The translations under genes and the position numbers were made by a program. The notes below the pieces were generated by a model. That model made no database searches. It worked only from the letters and a program-made list of their open reading frames with translations, and was not told the DNA's origin. From Candidatus Avedoeria danica (GTDB taxonomy: Bacteria; Chloroflexota; Anaerolineae; Epilineales; Epilineaceae), in NCBI GenBank assembly GCA_016703025.1, contig JADJCV010000003.1, positions 1 to 64,000 on the forward strand: 64,000 nucleotides of DNA, in the 5' to 3' direction. Positions 8,882 through 17,601 of this stretch are shown here, one piece after another (position 1 is the stretch's first letter; every line of letters begins with the position of its first letter).

Positions 8882-10249
8882 TCACTGCGCCCCGGCGGTC
8901 GGCTCGGCGCTTGCGGTCGCCTCCGCGGTCGCCTCGGCGCTTGCGGTCACCGTCGCCGTCGGCGTCGGCGTCGGCGGGACGGGCTCCTCGCGGAGGACGC
9001 GCGGCAGGTAGATCCGCGGCGGTGCCGGCGTCGGTGTCGGCTCGAGGGTGGCCGTGGCGGTGGCGGTCGGGGGCGGCGTGTTCGACGGCGTCGGGGTGGC
9101 GGTGGCGTCGGGGGTGGGTGTGGCCGTGCCGGGGGACCAGTCCGGCATGTAGCCGAACTCGAAGTTCGTGCCGACGTTCGGCGCCTGTGCGCCGCCGGCT
9201 GCGCCGAGCAGGCGCGTGATCGACTTCGTCGCCAGGTGGATGCGGTAGAGGCCGGCGTATTGCCCGCCCTGCCGAGTGGAGGCCGGGCCGATCGACGCGA
9301 ATCCGGACGCGTCGAGTCCGGGCGCGATCGCGCGCAGGCCGGACCGGTAGATGTTGCCGAACAGGATCTCGTCGCCGTCCGGCGACCACGAGATCGTGTC
9401 GCTCGATCCGTCGATGTAGCGCTCGACGGATCCGGTGGCGAGGTCGAGGACGGCCAGCGTGCCGAACGAGAACGGTTGCGGACCGGTGATGAACGCCAGC
9501 TGTCCGCCGCCGGGTGCGAACCGCGGATGGCGCTCGTGGCTGGTGGGCCGCTCGACGAGAACCTCGGCGCCCGTGCCGTCCGTCCGGATCCGCCAGAGCT
9601 CCCAGCGATCCGTCGTGTTCGGCTTGTTGCTGCGGGCGGTGTAGACGATCGTCTCCCCGTCCGGCGACCAATCGGGCTCGCGCTCGTCGATGTCGGGCGT
9701 GTTCGTCAGGCGGCGGATGGTGCCCTTGGCGGTGCCGTCCTCGCACCAGATCTTCAGGTCGAGCCGCTTCTGATCGTCGTCGGACAGCCCGACGCCCCCG
9801 TCGTACACCAGGCACCGGCCGTCCGGCGACCATGCCGGATCGCCGCTCGTCCCGTCGCCCTCGACGACGGTGCGCGGCGCCCCACCCTCGCCGGGGAGGA
9901 CGTGGATCGTCGTCAACCCCTTGGGATAGCTCGTGAACGACACGTGGCGGCCGTCGGGTGACCAGCGCGGCTGATCCTCGCCGGCGGCCGACTCGTCGAT
10001 GTCCGACAGCCGGCGCTCGTTGCTGCCGTCCGGATCGCTCGTGAACATGTTGAACGTATCGAGCTCCTGGCGGGTGTAGACGATCCGACCGGACGCCGGC
10101 GTGCTGAATGGGTAGTCCTGCGCCAGCGCGCGCCCGGCCAGCGCCCCCACCAGCGCGACGGCCGCGATGAACGCGGCCGTCGAAGTTCGTCGCCCGTGCC
10201 ATGTTCGGCGCCGCTGCCCGCGGCGCCCCAGTCCTCGTGTCGTCACCAC
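8882..10249 (-). CDS. Secreted TolB/PD40-type beta-propeller protein with Thr/Pro linker
   Basis: Predicted exported six-bladed-type propeller of unknown ligand. The GTG at 10249 has GGAGGGG seven bases upstream. A basic N-terminus (RRGQRRRTWHGRR) is followed by a signal-type hydrophobic helix AAFIAAVALVGALAGRALA. Repeats of the PD40 form follow, for example QPRWSPDGRHVSFTS, PAWSPDGRCLVYD, PDWSPDGETIVYT and ISWSPDGDEILFG. After the propeller comes a linker dominated by TPTP and TATA-like units, then RIYLPRVLREE and a second Ala/Thr/Glu-rich tail. The same Leu-Pro C-terminal motif recurs in other secreted proteins of this window. Confidence 0.8.
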   Translation of the reverse strand: MVTTRGLGRRGQRRRTWHGRRTSTAAFIAAVALVGALAGRALAQDYPFSTPASGRIVYTRQELDTFNMFTSDPDGSNERRLSDIDESAAGEDQPRWSPDGRHVSFTSYPKGLTTIHVLPGEGGAPRTVVEGDGTSGDPAWSPDGRCLVYDGGVGLSDDDQKRLDLKIWCEDGTAKGTIRRLTNTPDIDEREPDWSPDGETIVYTARSNKPNTTDRWELWRIRTDGTGAEVLVERPTSHERHPRFAPGGGQLAFITGPQPFSFGTLAVLDLATGSVERYIDGSSDTISWSPDGDEILFGNIYRSGLRAIAPGLDASGFASIGPASTRQGGQYAGLYRIHLATKSITRLLGAAGGAQAPNVGTNFEFGYMPDWSPGTATPTPDATATPTPSNTPPPTATATATLEPTPTPAPPRIYLPRVLREEPVPPTPTPTATVTASAEATAEATASAEPTAGAQ

Positions 10250-10477
10250 TGTCCCCCTCCGCACGCGACGCGCCCGCCAAGGCGCTCTTGTCGGTCCATT
10301 ATACGGTGGCGGGTGAAGGGGCGGCGGGTCGAAGGCGGCACCGCCGTTACGAACCGGCCACACTTCGTTTGCATTCTTCCCATCATCGGCTCATCCGGCC
10401 CTGCGATACTTGCGATCATCCAACCCCAGCCGACCGGCACCCCCGGCCGCCGGCACAACACCGAGAGAGGTTCCCCC

Positions 10478-11203
10478 ATGAATCGCAAGACCACCCTTTC
10501 CATCGCCGCGCTCGCCTTCGCGCTGCTCGGCACCGTCGCCGTCGCCCGGACGGCCCTCGCCCACGGCCCGGGCGGCCGCGGCGGCGCCGGTGGCATGGGC
10601 CTCGCCGGCCTGGCGGGCCACGGCATGGGCCACGCCGGCGGCCAGGACGAGCGCGGCGAGCTCCTCGCCGCTGAGCTCGGCGTCACCGTCGATGAGCTGC
10701 AGGCCGCCCGGCTGCGGGCGTTCGAGAAGGGCATCGCCGCGGCGGTGAAGGCCGGCAACCTGACGCAGGACAAGGCCGACCTCATGCTCGCCGGCGCCAA
10801 GCTGGCCGCCGCCATCGACCACGATGCGATCACGGCCGAGGCGCTCGGCATCAGCGTCGCCGATCTCACGGCGGCGCGCGAAGCCGGCAAGACGATCCGC
10901 GATCTCCTGACGGAGCAGAACCTGGACGCGCAGACGTTCCACACGCAGATGCAGGCGGCCATGGACAAGGCGATCAGCAAGGCCGTCGCGGACGGCGTGA
11001 TCACCCAGGCGCAGGCGGACGCGTTGAAGGCCGCCAAGGGCGAGCGCGGCGGTGCGCACGGCCGGCGCGGCGGGATGCCGGGCGGCCGGCGCGGCGGGAT
11101 GCCGGGCGGCCAGCGCGGCGGTCGCGGCGGTTTCGGCGGACCCGGCATGGGCGACGATGCGAACGGCACCGCGCCGGTGTCGCCGACGAGCAACGACGCG
11201 TAG
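10478..11203 (+). CDS. Secreted helical protein with Gly/Arg-rich C-terminal repeats
   Basis: 241 residues, function not recognised. The ATG at 10478 begins MNRKTTLSIAALAFALLG, a clear signal peptide ending around RTALAHG. A His/Gly-rich segment follows, then two helical modules with similar spacing: LAAELGVTVDELQAARLRAF and ALGISVADLTAAREAGKTIR, each followed by a charged helix (FEKGIAAAVKAGNLTQ and MDKAISKAVADGVITQ). This internal duplication resembles small periplasmic helical proteins, but no named family can be asserted. The C-terminus holds tandem RRGGMPGG units encoded by a DNA tandem repeat at about 11058-11120. It converges on the Ycf48-like gene. Confidence 0.65.
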   Translation: MNRKTTLSIAALAFALLGTVAVARTALAHGPGGRGGAGGMGLAGLAGHGMGHAGGQDERGELLAAELGVTVDELQAARLRAFEKGIAAAVKAGNLTQDKADLMLAGAKLAAAIDHDAITAEALGISVADLTAAREAGKTIRDLLTEQNLDAQTFHTQMQAAMDKAISKAVADGVITQAQADALKAAKGERGGAHGRRGGMPGGRRGGMPGGQRGGRGGFGGPGMGDDANGTAPVSPTSNDA

Positions 11204-11259
11204 CGTCGGCCAGGGCAGCCACCGCATCCGGTACGGGTGCGGCTAGGCGATAGCCGATG

Positions 11260-11293
11260 GTAAGGGGCACGGCATGGCATGCCGTGCCCCTAC
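11260..11293. repeat. GTAGGGGC-family palindrome between convergent genes
   Basis: Inverted repeat with arms GGGGCACGGCATG and CATGCCGTGCCCC and an outer GTA/TAC pair, located just downstream of the 10478-11203 gene. It could act as a bidirectional terminator; no T-tract follows. Confidence 0.7.
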
Positions 11294-11344
11294 GCGCGCG
11301 TGCCGACGACGATGGCCCCCACGGTTTGGTTCATCGACGGGCAT

Positions 11345-11364
11345 GGGCACGGCACGCCGTGCCC
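11345..11364. repeat. GTAGGGGC-family palindrome touching the stop of the Ycf48-like gene
   Basis: GGGCACGGC and GCCGTGCCC arms with a 2-base loop. The next bases CTAC provide the TAG stop (11367-11365, minus strand) of the neighbouring gene. Confidence 0.75.
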
Positions 11365-12843
11365 CTACCGGTGGCTCCGCTTCAGCAACGGCAGGTTCGC
11401 CACCGCCGCGATCCACCCCTGCCGTGCCACCGACGCCCCGCCGAGATCGAACGTCCCCTCGAACCGGTCGCCGACCATGGCGCCCGGCCCGGCGCGCAGC
11501 ACGACGTCCATGCGCCCGGCGCCGGCCGTGGGGGCCGGCATGGACAGCGACGTCGTGCCGTCCGCGAAGACCGCCGCGCCGGTGAGCGTGCCCGTCAGCA
11601 CGGCGCCGGCCGGCTGGTTGCCGTACGTCACCTTCAGCAGCGTCGAGCCGCGCGACGACACGTAGAACGGCGTCCGCGGATCGCGGCCGAGGCTGAGCCA
11701 CGGGCCCGACGGCGTGGCGGTCGGGGCGGGCGTCGGCGTGTTCGTCGGCGTGCGGGTGGCCGTCGCGGTCGGCGTCGGGGAGGCCAGGCGGGACGGGTCG
11801 GTGAAGCGGAGGATCGTGCCGTGCGTGCCGACGGCGTAGGCGATGCCGGGTCGGGCGATGCCGACCCCGAGCAGCGCGTCGCGCGTCACACCCTCGCCGA
11901 CCCGGCGCCAGGAATCTCCGGTTCCGGCGTCGTCCGTGTACAGAAGCACGCCCTCGTCGCCGGCGGCATAGCCGTAGTGGGTGTTCTCGAACGCCAAGTC
12001 GTTGATGGACTTCGGCGGCTTGCTCTGGCTCGTCCACCGCGTCCCACCGTCCCTCGTGGCGCGGATCTCGCTGGCCGCAACCCATCCGACATCCAGGCTC
12101 GCGAACCACACAGCCAGCATCTTCGTCTGGTTGCCGAAGCCGATGTTCGCCCAGGTCTCGCCGCCGTCCGTCGTCTTGGCCAGCACGCCGTCGAGACCCG
12201 TTCCGAAGCCGGTGTTGGCGTCCAGGAACTGCAGGTCGGACAGCCCGTCCTTGATGTCGACCGCCACCTGCCGCCAGTGTTCGCCGCCGTCCGTCGTCTT
12301 GAGGATGAAGCGCTCGCCCGCCACGGCGATCCAGCCGAGCTGGAGGTCGTGGAACTCGACGCGCAGCAGCCGCTTGCCGGCCCCGGCGCCCGGGTCGAGC
12401 CCCTGCCAGCTGTCGCCGCCGTCGCGCGTCCGGTAAATCTGCCCGTTCACCCCGACGATCCAGCCGTGCATCGGATCGACGAAGCTCTGGGCGTTGAAGA
12501 CCTTGGTGTCCGGTGGCGTGATCTCCTGCCAGGTCCGCCCGCCGTCCCGGGTGCGTACGACGATGACGAACTGGTTCTGCCCGCCGTTGCCGCCCGTGGC
12601 GAACCCGTTCAGCGGATCGACGAACTCGACCTCGCGCAGCGTGTAATCGGTGGGGCTGTCGACGCGCTCGATGAACGGCGTGGGCTCGTTCTGCGCGGAG
12701 GCGACGTCGGCGGACGGACCCGGCGCCGGCCCGGCGCGCAGCGCCGCCAGCGCGCCGATGACCGCGAAGGCGGCGGCGGCGCGGGCGAGGGATCGGGCGG
12801 GGGATGAGGCGGGGCATGAGGAACGGCGGCGGGGGGTCGGCAT
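11365..12843 (-). CDS. Secreted Ycf48/BNR-type beta-propeller protein
   Basis: 492 residues, related to Ycf48-like and sortilin-type BNR propellers; ligand unknown. The ATG at 12843 follows AGGAG at 7 bases. After a basic start (PTPRRRSS) comes the export helix AAAAFAVIGALAALRAG. Repeats with the T-x-D-G-G-x-x-W signature are visible: RTRDGGRTWQE, RTRDGGDSWQG, KTTDGGEHWRQ, KTTDGGETWAN and ATRDGGTRWTS. The GWIVG/GWIAV units typical of Ycf48 repeats lie between them. A TPTATATRTPTNTPTP linker precedes a roughly 110-residue C-terminal domain ending NLPLLKRSHR. In a bacterium without photosystem genes in view it is more likely a generic surface propeller than an assembly factor. Confidence 0.78.
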   Translation of the reverse strand: MPTPRRRSSCPASSPARSLARAAAAFAVIGALAALRAGPAPGPSADVASAQNEPTPFIERVDSPTDYTLREVEFVDPLNGFATGGNGGQNQFVIVVRTRDGGRTWQEITPPDTKVFNAQSFVDPMHGWIVGVNGQIYRTRDGGDSWQGLDPGAGAGKRLLRVEFHDLQLGWIAVAGERFILKTTDGGEHWRQVAVDIKDGLSDLQFLDANTGFGTGLDGVLAKTTDGGETWANIGFGNQTKMLAVWFASLDVGWVAASEIRATRDGGTRWTSQSKPPKSINDLAFENTHYGYAAGDEGVLLYTDDAGTGDSWRRVGEGVTRDALLGVGIARPGIAYAVGTHGTILRFTDPSRLASPTPTATATRTPTNTPTPAPTATPSGPWLSLGRDPRTPFYVSSRGSTLLKVTYGNQPAGAVLTGTLTGAAVFADGTTSLSMPAPTAGAGRMDVVLRAGPGAMVGDRFEGTFDLGGASVARQGWIAAVANLPLLKRSHR

Positions 12844-13432
12844 CGCGCACTCCTGACGGCAGCATCGTGATACGGGAACCGGATCCAGGCGGCGGGGAGG
12901 ATAGTACGGCGGCCCGGGTTTCGTCATCTATGGCCGAGGCTATCCCGAGCCCATGCCGGGGTGGCCGAATGCCCCGCACGACTCGCCCCCGCACCGGGAC
13001 CAACGGACTGCAAACGCGGCCGTGTAACGTTTGCGCAACGGTCGGTCCGTACGCTGTACCCAGCTCCTGGTGACCGATCGACCGCGACCGGCCGGACATC
13101 GACCTCCCATCGACCACCCGTCGACCTCCCATCGACACCCGCGCCGTCGTCCCATCGTCGTCCGTCCGACAATCCAACGTCCGCCCGGCATCATCGCCAT
13201 CGTCACTGTCACCGCCTCCCATCGCCGCCTGCATCGGCCGTCGCCGCCTTCGCCACGCCCTGCCGCCGGCCGCCGCGTCATCGTCGCCGCCGTCGTCCCG
13301 TCGTTCGACGGTCGCCAGGAGCTCCGGCGGGATCGGGAAGCCGATCCTGTACGCAATCGCCCCCGGGCCCATAGCGGTCCGGGGGCGATTGTGATATCGG
13401 GCGATGAACTCGGTGCCGACGGTGTGCGTGGA
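12844..13432. other. Intergenic region with a 16-bp direct repeat
   Basis: About 590 bp between two minus-strand genes, with no supported gene. It contains a 16-bp direct repeat, TCGACCTCCCATCGAC, at 13099-13114 and 13121-13136 (22-bp period), embedded in other ATCGAC copies. The promoter of the Ycf48-like gene is expected here. Confidence 0.5.
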
Positions 13433-14794
13433 TCAATTCCCGGCGTGGGCGACCCAGGCCTCCTCGGCCTGCAGTGCTTTCACTTTGCCGGGGGCGATCT
13501 TCCGGTAGACGTGCTCCGGGGCGCGCAGCTCGCCGTCCACGCGGAGCAGCCGGTCGATCGTCAGATCGAAGTGCGCAGCGTTCATGTCCAGCAGCGGGGC
13601 GATGACGGCCCAGTCTTCCGGTGTGAACGACACGAACGCGCCGCCGTTCAGCTGGTCTTCCGTCACGCGCCGGTGCGGGTCGCGAACATAGATCGCGCCG
13701 CCCGAGGCCAGGCTGAACAGGTTGCCGCCGCCATAGGGCGTCGCCAGCTCCGTCCAGCCGCCGCGCCCGTCCGACCGCAGGCCGTTCAGGACCACGAAGC
13801 CGCCGTCGCGGAGCGGATCGCCCGCCATGAACGACTCGGCCAGATAGTCCAGGCACGTGCCGTTGATGACGACCCGCGGCCGGCCGACGGCGTTGATCAA
13901 CGGCCGCCCCGCGGCATCGCCGCGCACGAAGGCGCGGCCGCCCTTGGCGCCGTACATGAACGCCTGCCCGACATCGCCGTGCACGACGAGCGTGCCGCGC
14001 TTCATGATCTGCGCCAGCTGGTCCTGCGCCCAGCCGTGGACGACGATCGTCGCCCCGTCGATTCCCGACGCCAGGTAGTCGCCGCTGGCGCCATACACGT
14101 CGATCCGGACCCCGTCGCTCTCCGGCCCCATCCCGGCGCCGATGAAGCGGTGCCCGGTGCACCCGACGACGATCAGGCGCCGCCACCCGGCCTGGACGGC
14201 CTCGACGAGCACCCGCGCCAGCGACGTCGGCCCCTCGATCTCGAGGCCCGTCGCGTCGATGATGAGCGTCGTCGCGGGCGCGGCCGGCGCATCGTCGCCC
14301 GGCCCGGCCCAGACGCGGTACCCCTCGCACGGCGCGACGGCGATGGCGGCGACGACGGCCTCGAGGACGGCGTCCAGCTGCGCGATGAGGCGGCTGGGGC
14401 GAAGCGCGCCGGGGTCGTACGGGCGGTCGTAGAGGGCATCCAGGGCGGCGAAAGCTGCCGCGCGCGCGGCGGGGTCGGCGGGGCGGGTGGCGGCGACGAG
14501 GGCGGTGAGGTAGGCGGTGGCGGTGGTGTCCGTCCATGTGGCGACGAGAGGGCGGGGGTCAGTGGCGAGTGCGCCGACGCTGTCGGCCAGCGACGGCCTA
14601 AGGCCCTCTCCCCCCGACCCCCTCCCCCAAGTCTGGGGGAGGGGGAGGATGCTGGGCGGGGGGGAGGAGGGGATTTCAGCGTGGCCGTTCGTGGCCGTTC
14701 GTATGGCCGTTCGTATGGCCGTTCGTATGGCCGTTCGTATGGCCGTTCGTCGTCGCGACATCGGTGGCCCGCACAGGTTCGACGATGTCGACAC
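13433..14794 (-). CDS. Glutamate synthase GXGXG-domain subunit (GltB3/GlxC type)
   Basis: Stand-alone version of the C-terminal right-handed beta-helix (GXGXG, COG0070) of the glutamate synthase large subunit, which bridges amidotransferase and FMN sites. The helix is seen from ATTLIIDATGLEIEGPTSLA through IDVYGASGDYLASG, KRGTLVVHGDVGQAFMYG and KGGRAFVRGDAAGRPLI. A further roughly 120 residues end in LQAEEAWVAHAGN. The start is uncertain. The first ATGs in this frame (14794, 14761) would overlap the end of the upstream amidotransferase gene, encode an AIRT repeat that is only the shadow of that gene's NGHT tail, and cross a G/C stem-loop at 14619-14646. A CTG near 14590 may be the real start. 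It is the last gene of a four-gene operon. Confidence 0.8.
   Translation of the reverse strand: MSTSSNLCGPPMSRRRTAIRTAIRTAIRTAIRTATNGHAEIPSSPPPSILPLPQTWGRGSGGEGLRPSLADSVGALATDPRPLVATWTDTTATAYLTALVAATRPADPAARAAAFAALDALYDRPYDPGALRPSRLIAQLDAVLEAVVAAIAVAPCEGYRVWAGPGDDAPAAPATTLIIDATGLEIEGPTSLARVLVEAVQAGWRRLIVVGCTGHRFIGAGMGPESDGVRIDVYGASGDYLASGIDGATIVVHGWAQDQLAQIMKRGTLVVHGDVGQAFMYGAKGGRAFVRGDAAGRPLINAVGRPRVVINGTCLDYLAESFMAGDPLRDGGFVVLNGLRSDGRGGWTELATPYGGGNLFSLASGGAIYVRDPHRRVTEDQLNGGAFVSFTPEDWAVIAPLLDMNAAHFDLTIDRLLRVDGELRAPEHVYRKIAPGKVKALQAEEAWVAHAGN
14619..14646. repeat. CCCTCCCCCA/TGGGGGAGGG stem-loop
   Basis: 12-bp perfect arms (14619-14630 and 14635-14646) with loop AGTC. Same family as the two stem-loops in the 54175-54320 element. 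It sits between the amidotransferase stop (14676) and the conserved part of the GXGXG gene, so it may be a terminator or mRNA-processing structure rather than coding DNA. Confidence 0.75.
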
Positions 14795-16220
14795 TGCTAT
14801 CGCCCTCGATCCCGACGTCGGCCAGCGTGACGGCGCGGCCGAACTTGTCCGTGCAGCGCAGGTGCTTGGCGCCCTCGGCGTCGCGGGTGACCTCGAAGAC
14901 GAACGCGCCGCCGTCCGTGTGGCTGCCGCCGCGGGCGGCCCAGTAGCGGTCGGCGCGGCGCCAGAAGCGGTCGTCGGCGGCGGCGAGCTCGTCCAGGACG
15001 GCGTCGATCACCTGCTTTTCGGAGCCGGCGAAGGCGATCTGGTGGGTCGGGCCTTCCTGGAGGGCGAAGACCTGCGGGCGAAGCATGCTGGTGTCCGTGA
15101 TGCCGATCAGGCGCCACGCGTCGCGCAGGCTCTCGGCGATGATGAAGAACCACGGGCCGTCCGGCGAGCCGTGGATGTGGGTGGCCTGGATCGCGGCGTA
15201 TGCCGCCTGCTTGTCCGGCGGGAGCTGCGTGAAGTCGCGCTCCGTCGTCGGCGCGAGGGATTCGATGACGTACTCCAGCGGGTAGCCGTACGTCCGGCGG
15301 TGGAGGTCGTAGACCTGGGCCGCGACCTCGGTGTCCGTCTGGAAGAGGGGCTTCAGGCCGCGCTGGGCCAGGTAGTCGCACATCGCCTGGTAGTTCGCGA
15401 AGTCGCCGTTGTGGACGAGCGCCTCGTTCAGGCCGACGAACGGGTGCGCGCCGCCGGGGTGCCAGACGCGGCCCTTGGTGGGGTAGCGGTGGTGGCCGAT
15501 CCAAACGTGGGCCGTGAAGTCCTCGAGGCGGTAGTAGCGGATGACGTCCTCGGCGTAGCCGACCATCTTGAGGACGAGCAAGTCCTTGCCCTGGCACATC
15601 ACGAAGGCGCGCGTCCCGCCCGGCCCGGCGTAGTAGTCCACGTTGAAGCGGTGGTTCGTCTGCTGGACGTACTCGTCCTCGACGCGCTTGGCGTGCGGGC
15701 CGAGGCCGTTCTGGGGCGTGAACTGCGCCCAGAACGCCGCCAGGTGATCCGCCCGCGGCCGGACGAAGTAGACGACGACCACGGGCGGGGCGACCTCGAT
15801 GCCCGGCAGGACGCGCCAGTCGTCCAGGCGCGGCACCTCCCACACGTGGTCCACGCAGTACGCCGCGTGGAGCCACGTCCGCTCGACCTCGTCGCGCACG
15901 GCCGGATCCACATAGGCGACCGCCAGCAGGTAGTCCTCCGCCAGCACCTCCGCCGTGACGCCCATCGCCGCCGCGTCCAGCCCGACGGCCGCGATCCCGC
16001 CGCCCTTGCCGTTGCCGCGGTTGCGCATCTGGGCCAGCGGCGTGACCAGGTGGCGGCCGGCGATCGGCACGGTGGACGCCAAGCCGACGACGCCGCAGCC
16101 GCCTTCGGCCGCGGATTCGCGGTCGCGCGGGGCGACGGGGAGGGCGTGGCGCTGGGCGGTGACGTCGGCGATGAAGGGGTCGTGGGAGGCCCCCTCCAAT
16201 CGAACCGATTCGCTCCTCAT
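14676..16220 (-). CDS. Class II glutamine amidotransferase subunit of glutamate synthase (GltB1/GlxB type)
   Basis: Ntn-hydrolase that releases ammonia from glutamine for the FMN subunit. Catalytic Cys42 lies in EGGCGVVGLAS, preceded by a 41-residue propeptide-like segment, so maturation by cleavage is expected. Conserved class II elements follow: MRNRGNGKGGG, GHHRYPTKGRVWHPGG, LVHNGDFANY and QTDTEVAAQVYDLH. The ATG at 16220 overlaps the stop of the upstream FMN gene by 4 bp (ATGA). The C-terminus carries five NGHT-type tetrapeptides encoded by 12-bp tandem repeats at about 14690-14752, an unusual tail not required by the fold. 514 residues, intact. Confidence 0.88.
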   Translation of the reverse strand: MRSESVRLEGASHDPFIADVTAQRHALPVAPRDRESAAEGGCGVVGLASTVPIAGRHLVTPLAQMRNRGNGKGGGIAAVGLDAAAMGVTAEVLAEDYLLAVAYVDPAVRDEVERTWLHAAYCVDHVWEVPRLDDWRVLPGIEVAPPVVVVYFVRPRADHLAAFWAQFTPQNGLGPHAKRVEDEYVQQTNHRFNVDYYAGPGGTRAFVMCQGKDLLVLKMVGYAEDVIRYYRLEDFTAHVWIGHHRYPTKGRVWHPGGAHPFVGLNEALVHNGDFANYQAMCDYLAQRGLKPLFQTDTEVAAQVYDLHRRTYGYPLEYVIESLAPTTERDFTQLPPDKQAAYAAIQATHIHGSPDGPWFFIIAESLRDAWRLIGITDTSMLRPQVFALQEGPTHQIAFAGSEKQVIDAVLDELAAADDRFWRRADRYWAARGGSHTDGGAFVFEVTRDAEGAKHLRCTDKFGRAVTLADVGIEGDSSVDIVEPVRATDVATTNGHTNGHTNGHTNGHTNGHERPR

Positions 16221-17601
16221 CGCCCCACCTCCCCATCGCTCAAGTACCGCAGCACATCCCGCCGCCCCCGCAGTTCGCGCACGCTTCCCATCCCCAGCCC
16301 ATGCAGGATGTCGCGCAGCTGCCACTGCAGGCTCTCGTAGAGCTTGAGGAGGCGCATCGCGCCCCAGTCGGGCTGGACCCAGGCCTGGAGCTCGGGGTCG
16401 GTCGTCGTCAGGCCGTACGTGCAGCCGCGGCCGCGCTCGCAGTTCGAGCAGCGCGTGCAGCCCAGCGCCACGAGCTCGGCGGTGCCGATCACGCAGCCGT
16501 CGGCGCCGAGGGCAATCGCCTTGGCGATGTCGTGGGCCGTGCGGACGCCGCCGGAGGCGATGAGCGTCACCTGGTCGCGGATCCCCTCGGCCTCGAGGTG
16601 GCGGTGGACCTTGGGGACGGCGAACTCGATCGGCATCGCGATGTTCTTCTTGGCGATCTCGGGCGCGGCACCCGTCCCGCCGTAGCTGCCGTCCAGGTGG
16701 ATGATGTGCGCCCCGGCGTAGTACGACCCGACGGCCACCATGTCCACGTCGGCCGGCGTGCTGACCTTGACGGAGATGAGCGCCGTCGGGTTGACGGTCC
16801 GGATCCAGTCGATGTGCTTCTTGTGGTCCTCGACGGAGTAGACGGAGTGGAACGGGAACGGGCTGAACAGCGACACCCACGGCACGCTCTCGCGGATGTT
16901 CGCCACCGCCGTGGTGGACTTGTCGCCGAGCAGGTGCCCGCCGAGCCCGGGCTTGGCGCCCTGGGCGTACTTGAACTCGACGACCGGCGCGTGCTGGATC
17001 GTCTCCTCGCGCACGCCGAACAGCCCGGTGGCCACCTGGGTGATCACGTTGTCCTTGAACGGCACGAGCCCCGGCGGGTAGCCGCCCTCGCCCGTGCACG
17101 TCAGCGTCCCCCACGCCTGCGCCGCCCGCGCCCGCGAGACCATCACGTTCTCGCTGACCGAGCCGAAGCTCATCCCGCCGCCGTACCACGGGGCGGTCAG
17201 GACGATCTGCCGGCCGTCGTCGCGCCGGTTCAACGGGATCGTCGTGTCGATCTGCGCGAGGACGTCGTCCGGCGCGCTGCCCTTCGCGTCGCCGACCCGG
17301 CGGTCGATCGAGGGCCGCCCGGCGTCGGATCGGCGTCGGGCGCGCCGGGGAACGCGAACGCGAGGCGGTCGAAACCGCCGCCGCTCGCGCCGACGCGGTG
17401 CTCGAGGTGGGCCGGCGGGCGGCCGTGCTCGGACTGGTACCAGCCGGCCATCAGCAGGTCGGCCGTCCAGCGTGCGTCGCCGAGGGCCGGCGGCGCCTCG
17501 TACTCGCCGTGGCTGCGGGCGTGGAAGCCGTCGTGCAGGTAGTGCGTGACCTTGTGGATGAGCGTCGGCGTCGCGACCTGCGGTTCAGCCGGGGTAGCCA
17601 T
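16217..17601 (-). CDS. Glutamate synthase FMN/Fe-S subunit (GltB2/GlxD type), one frameshift
   Basis: FMN-binding synthase domain (COG0069) that makes glutamate from 2-oxoglutarate and ammonia. The ATG at 17601 has GGAGG five bases upstream and overlaps the preceding gene by 17 bp. The first frame runs through TPTLIHKVTHYLHDG and fails after PGGPRST. A one-base change at about 17305-17320 restores IDRRVGDAKGSAPDDVL and continues in the frame ending at 16217. Conserved parts are APWYGGGMSFGSVSENVM, TGEGGYPPGL, LDGSYGGTGAAPEIAK, IASGGVRTAHDIAKAIALGA and the cluster ligands CTRCSNCERGRGC. Only this one indel affects the operon, so a sequencing error is likely; otherwise the operon would lack its synthase core. 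Confidence 0.85.

Noticed and set aside
14761..14794. Upstream ATGs as confident starts for the GXGXG gene
   Set aside because: They lie inside the neighbouring gene's NGHT-coding repeat and produce a shadow AIRT repeat; kept only as the extreme limit of the frame.
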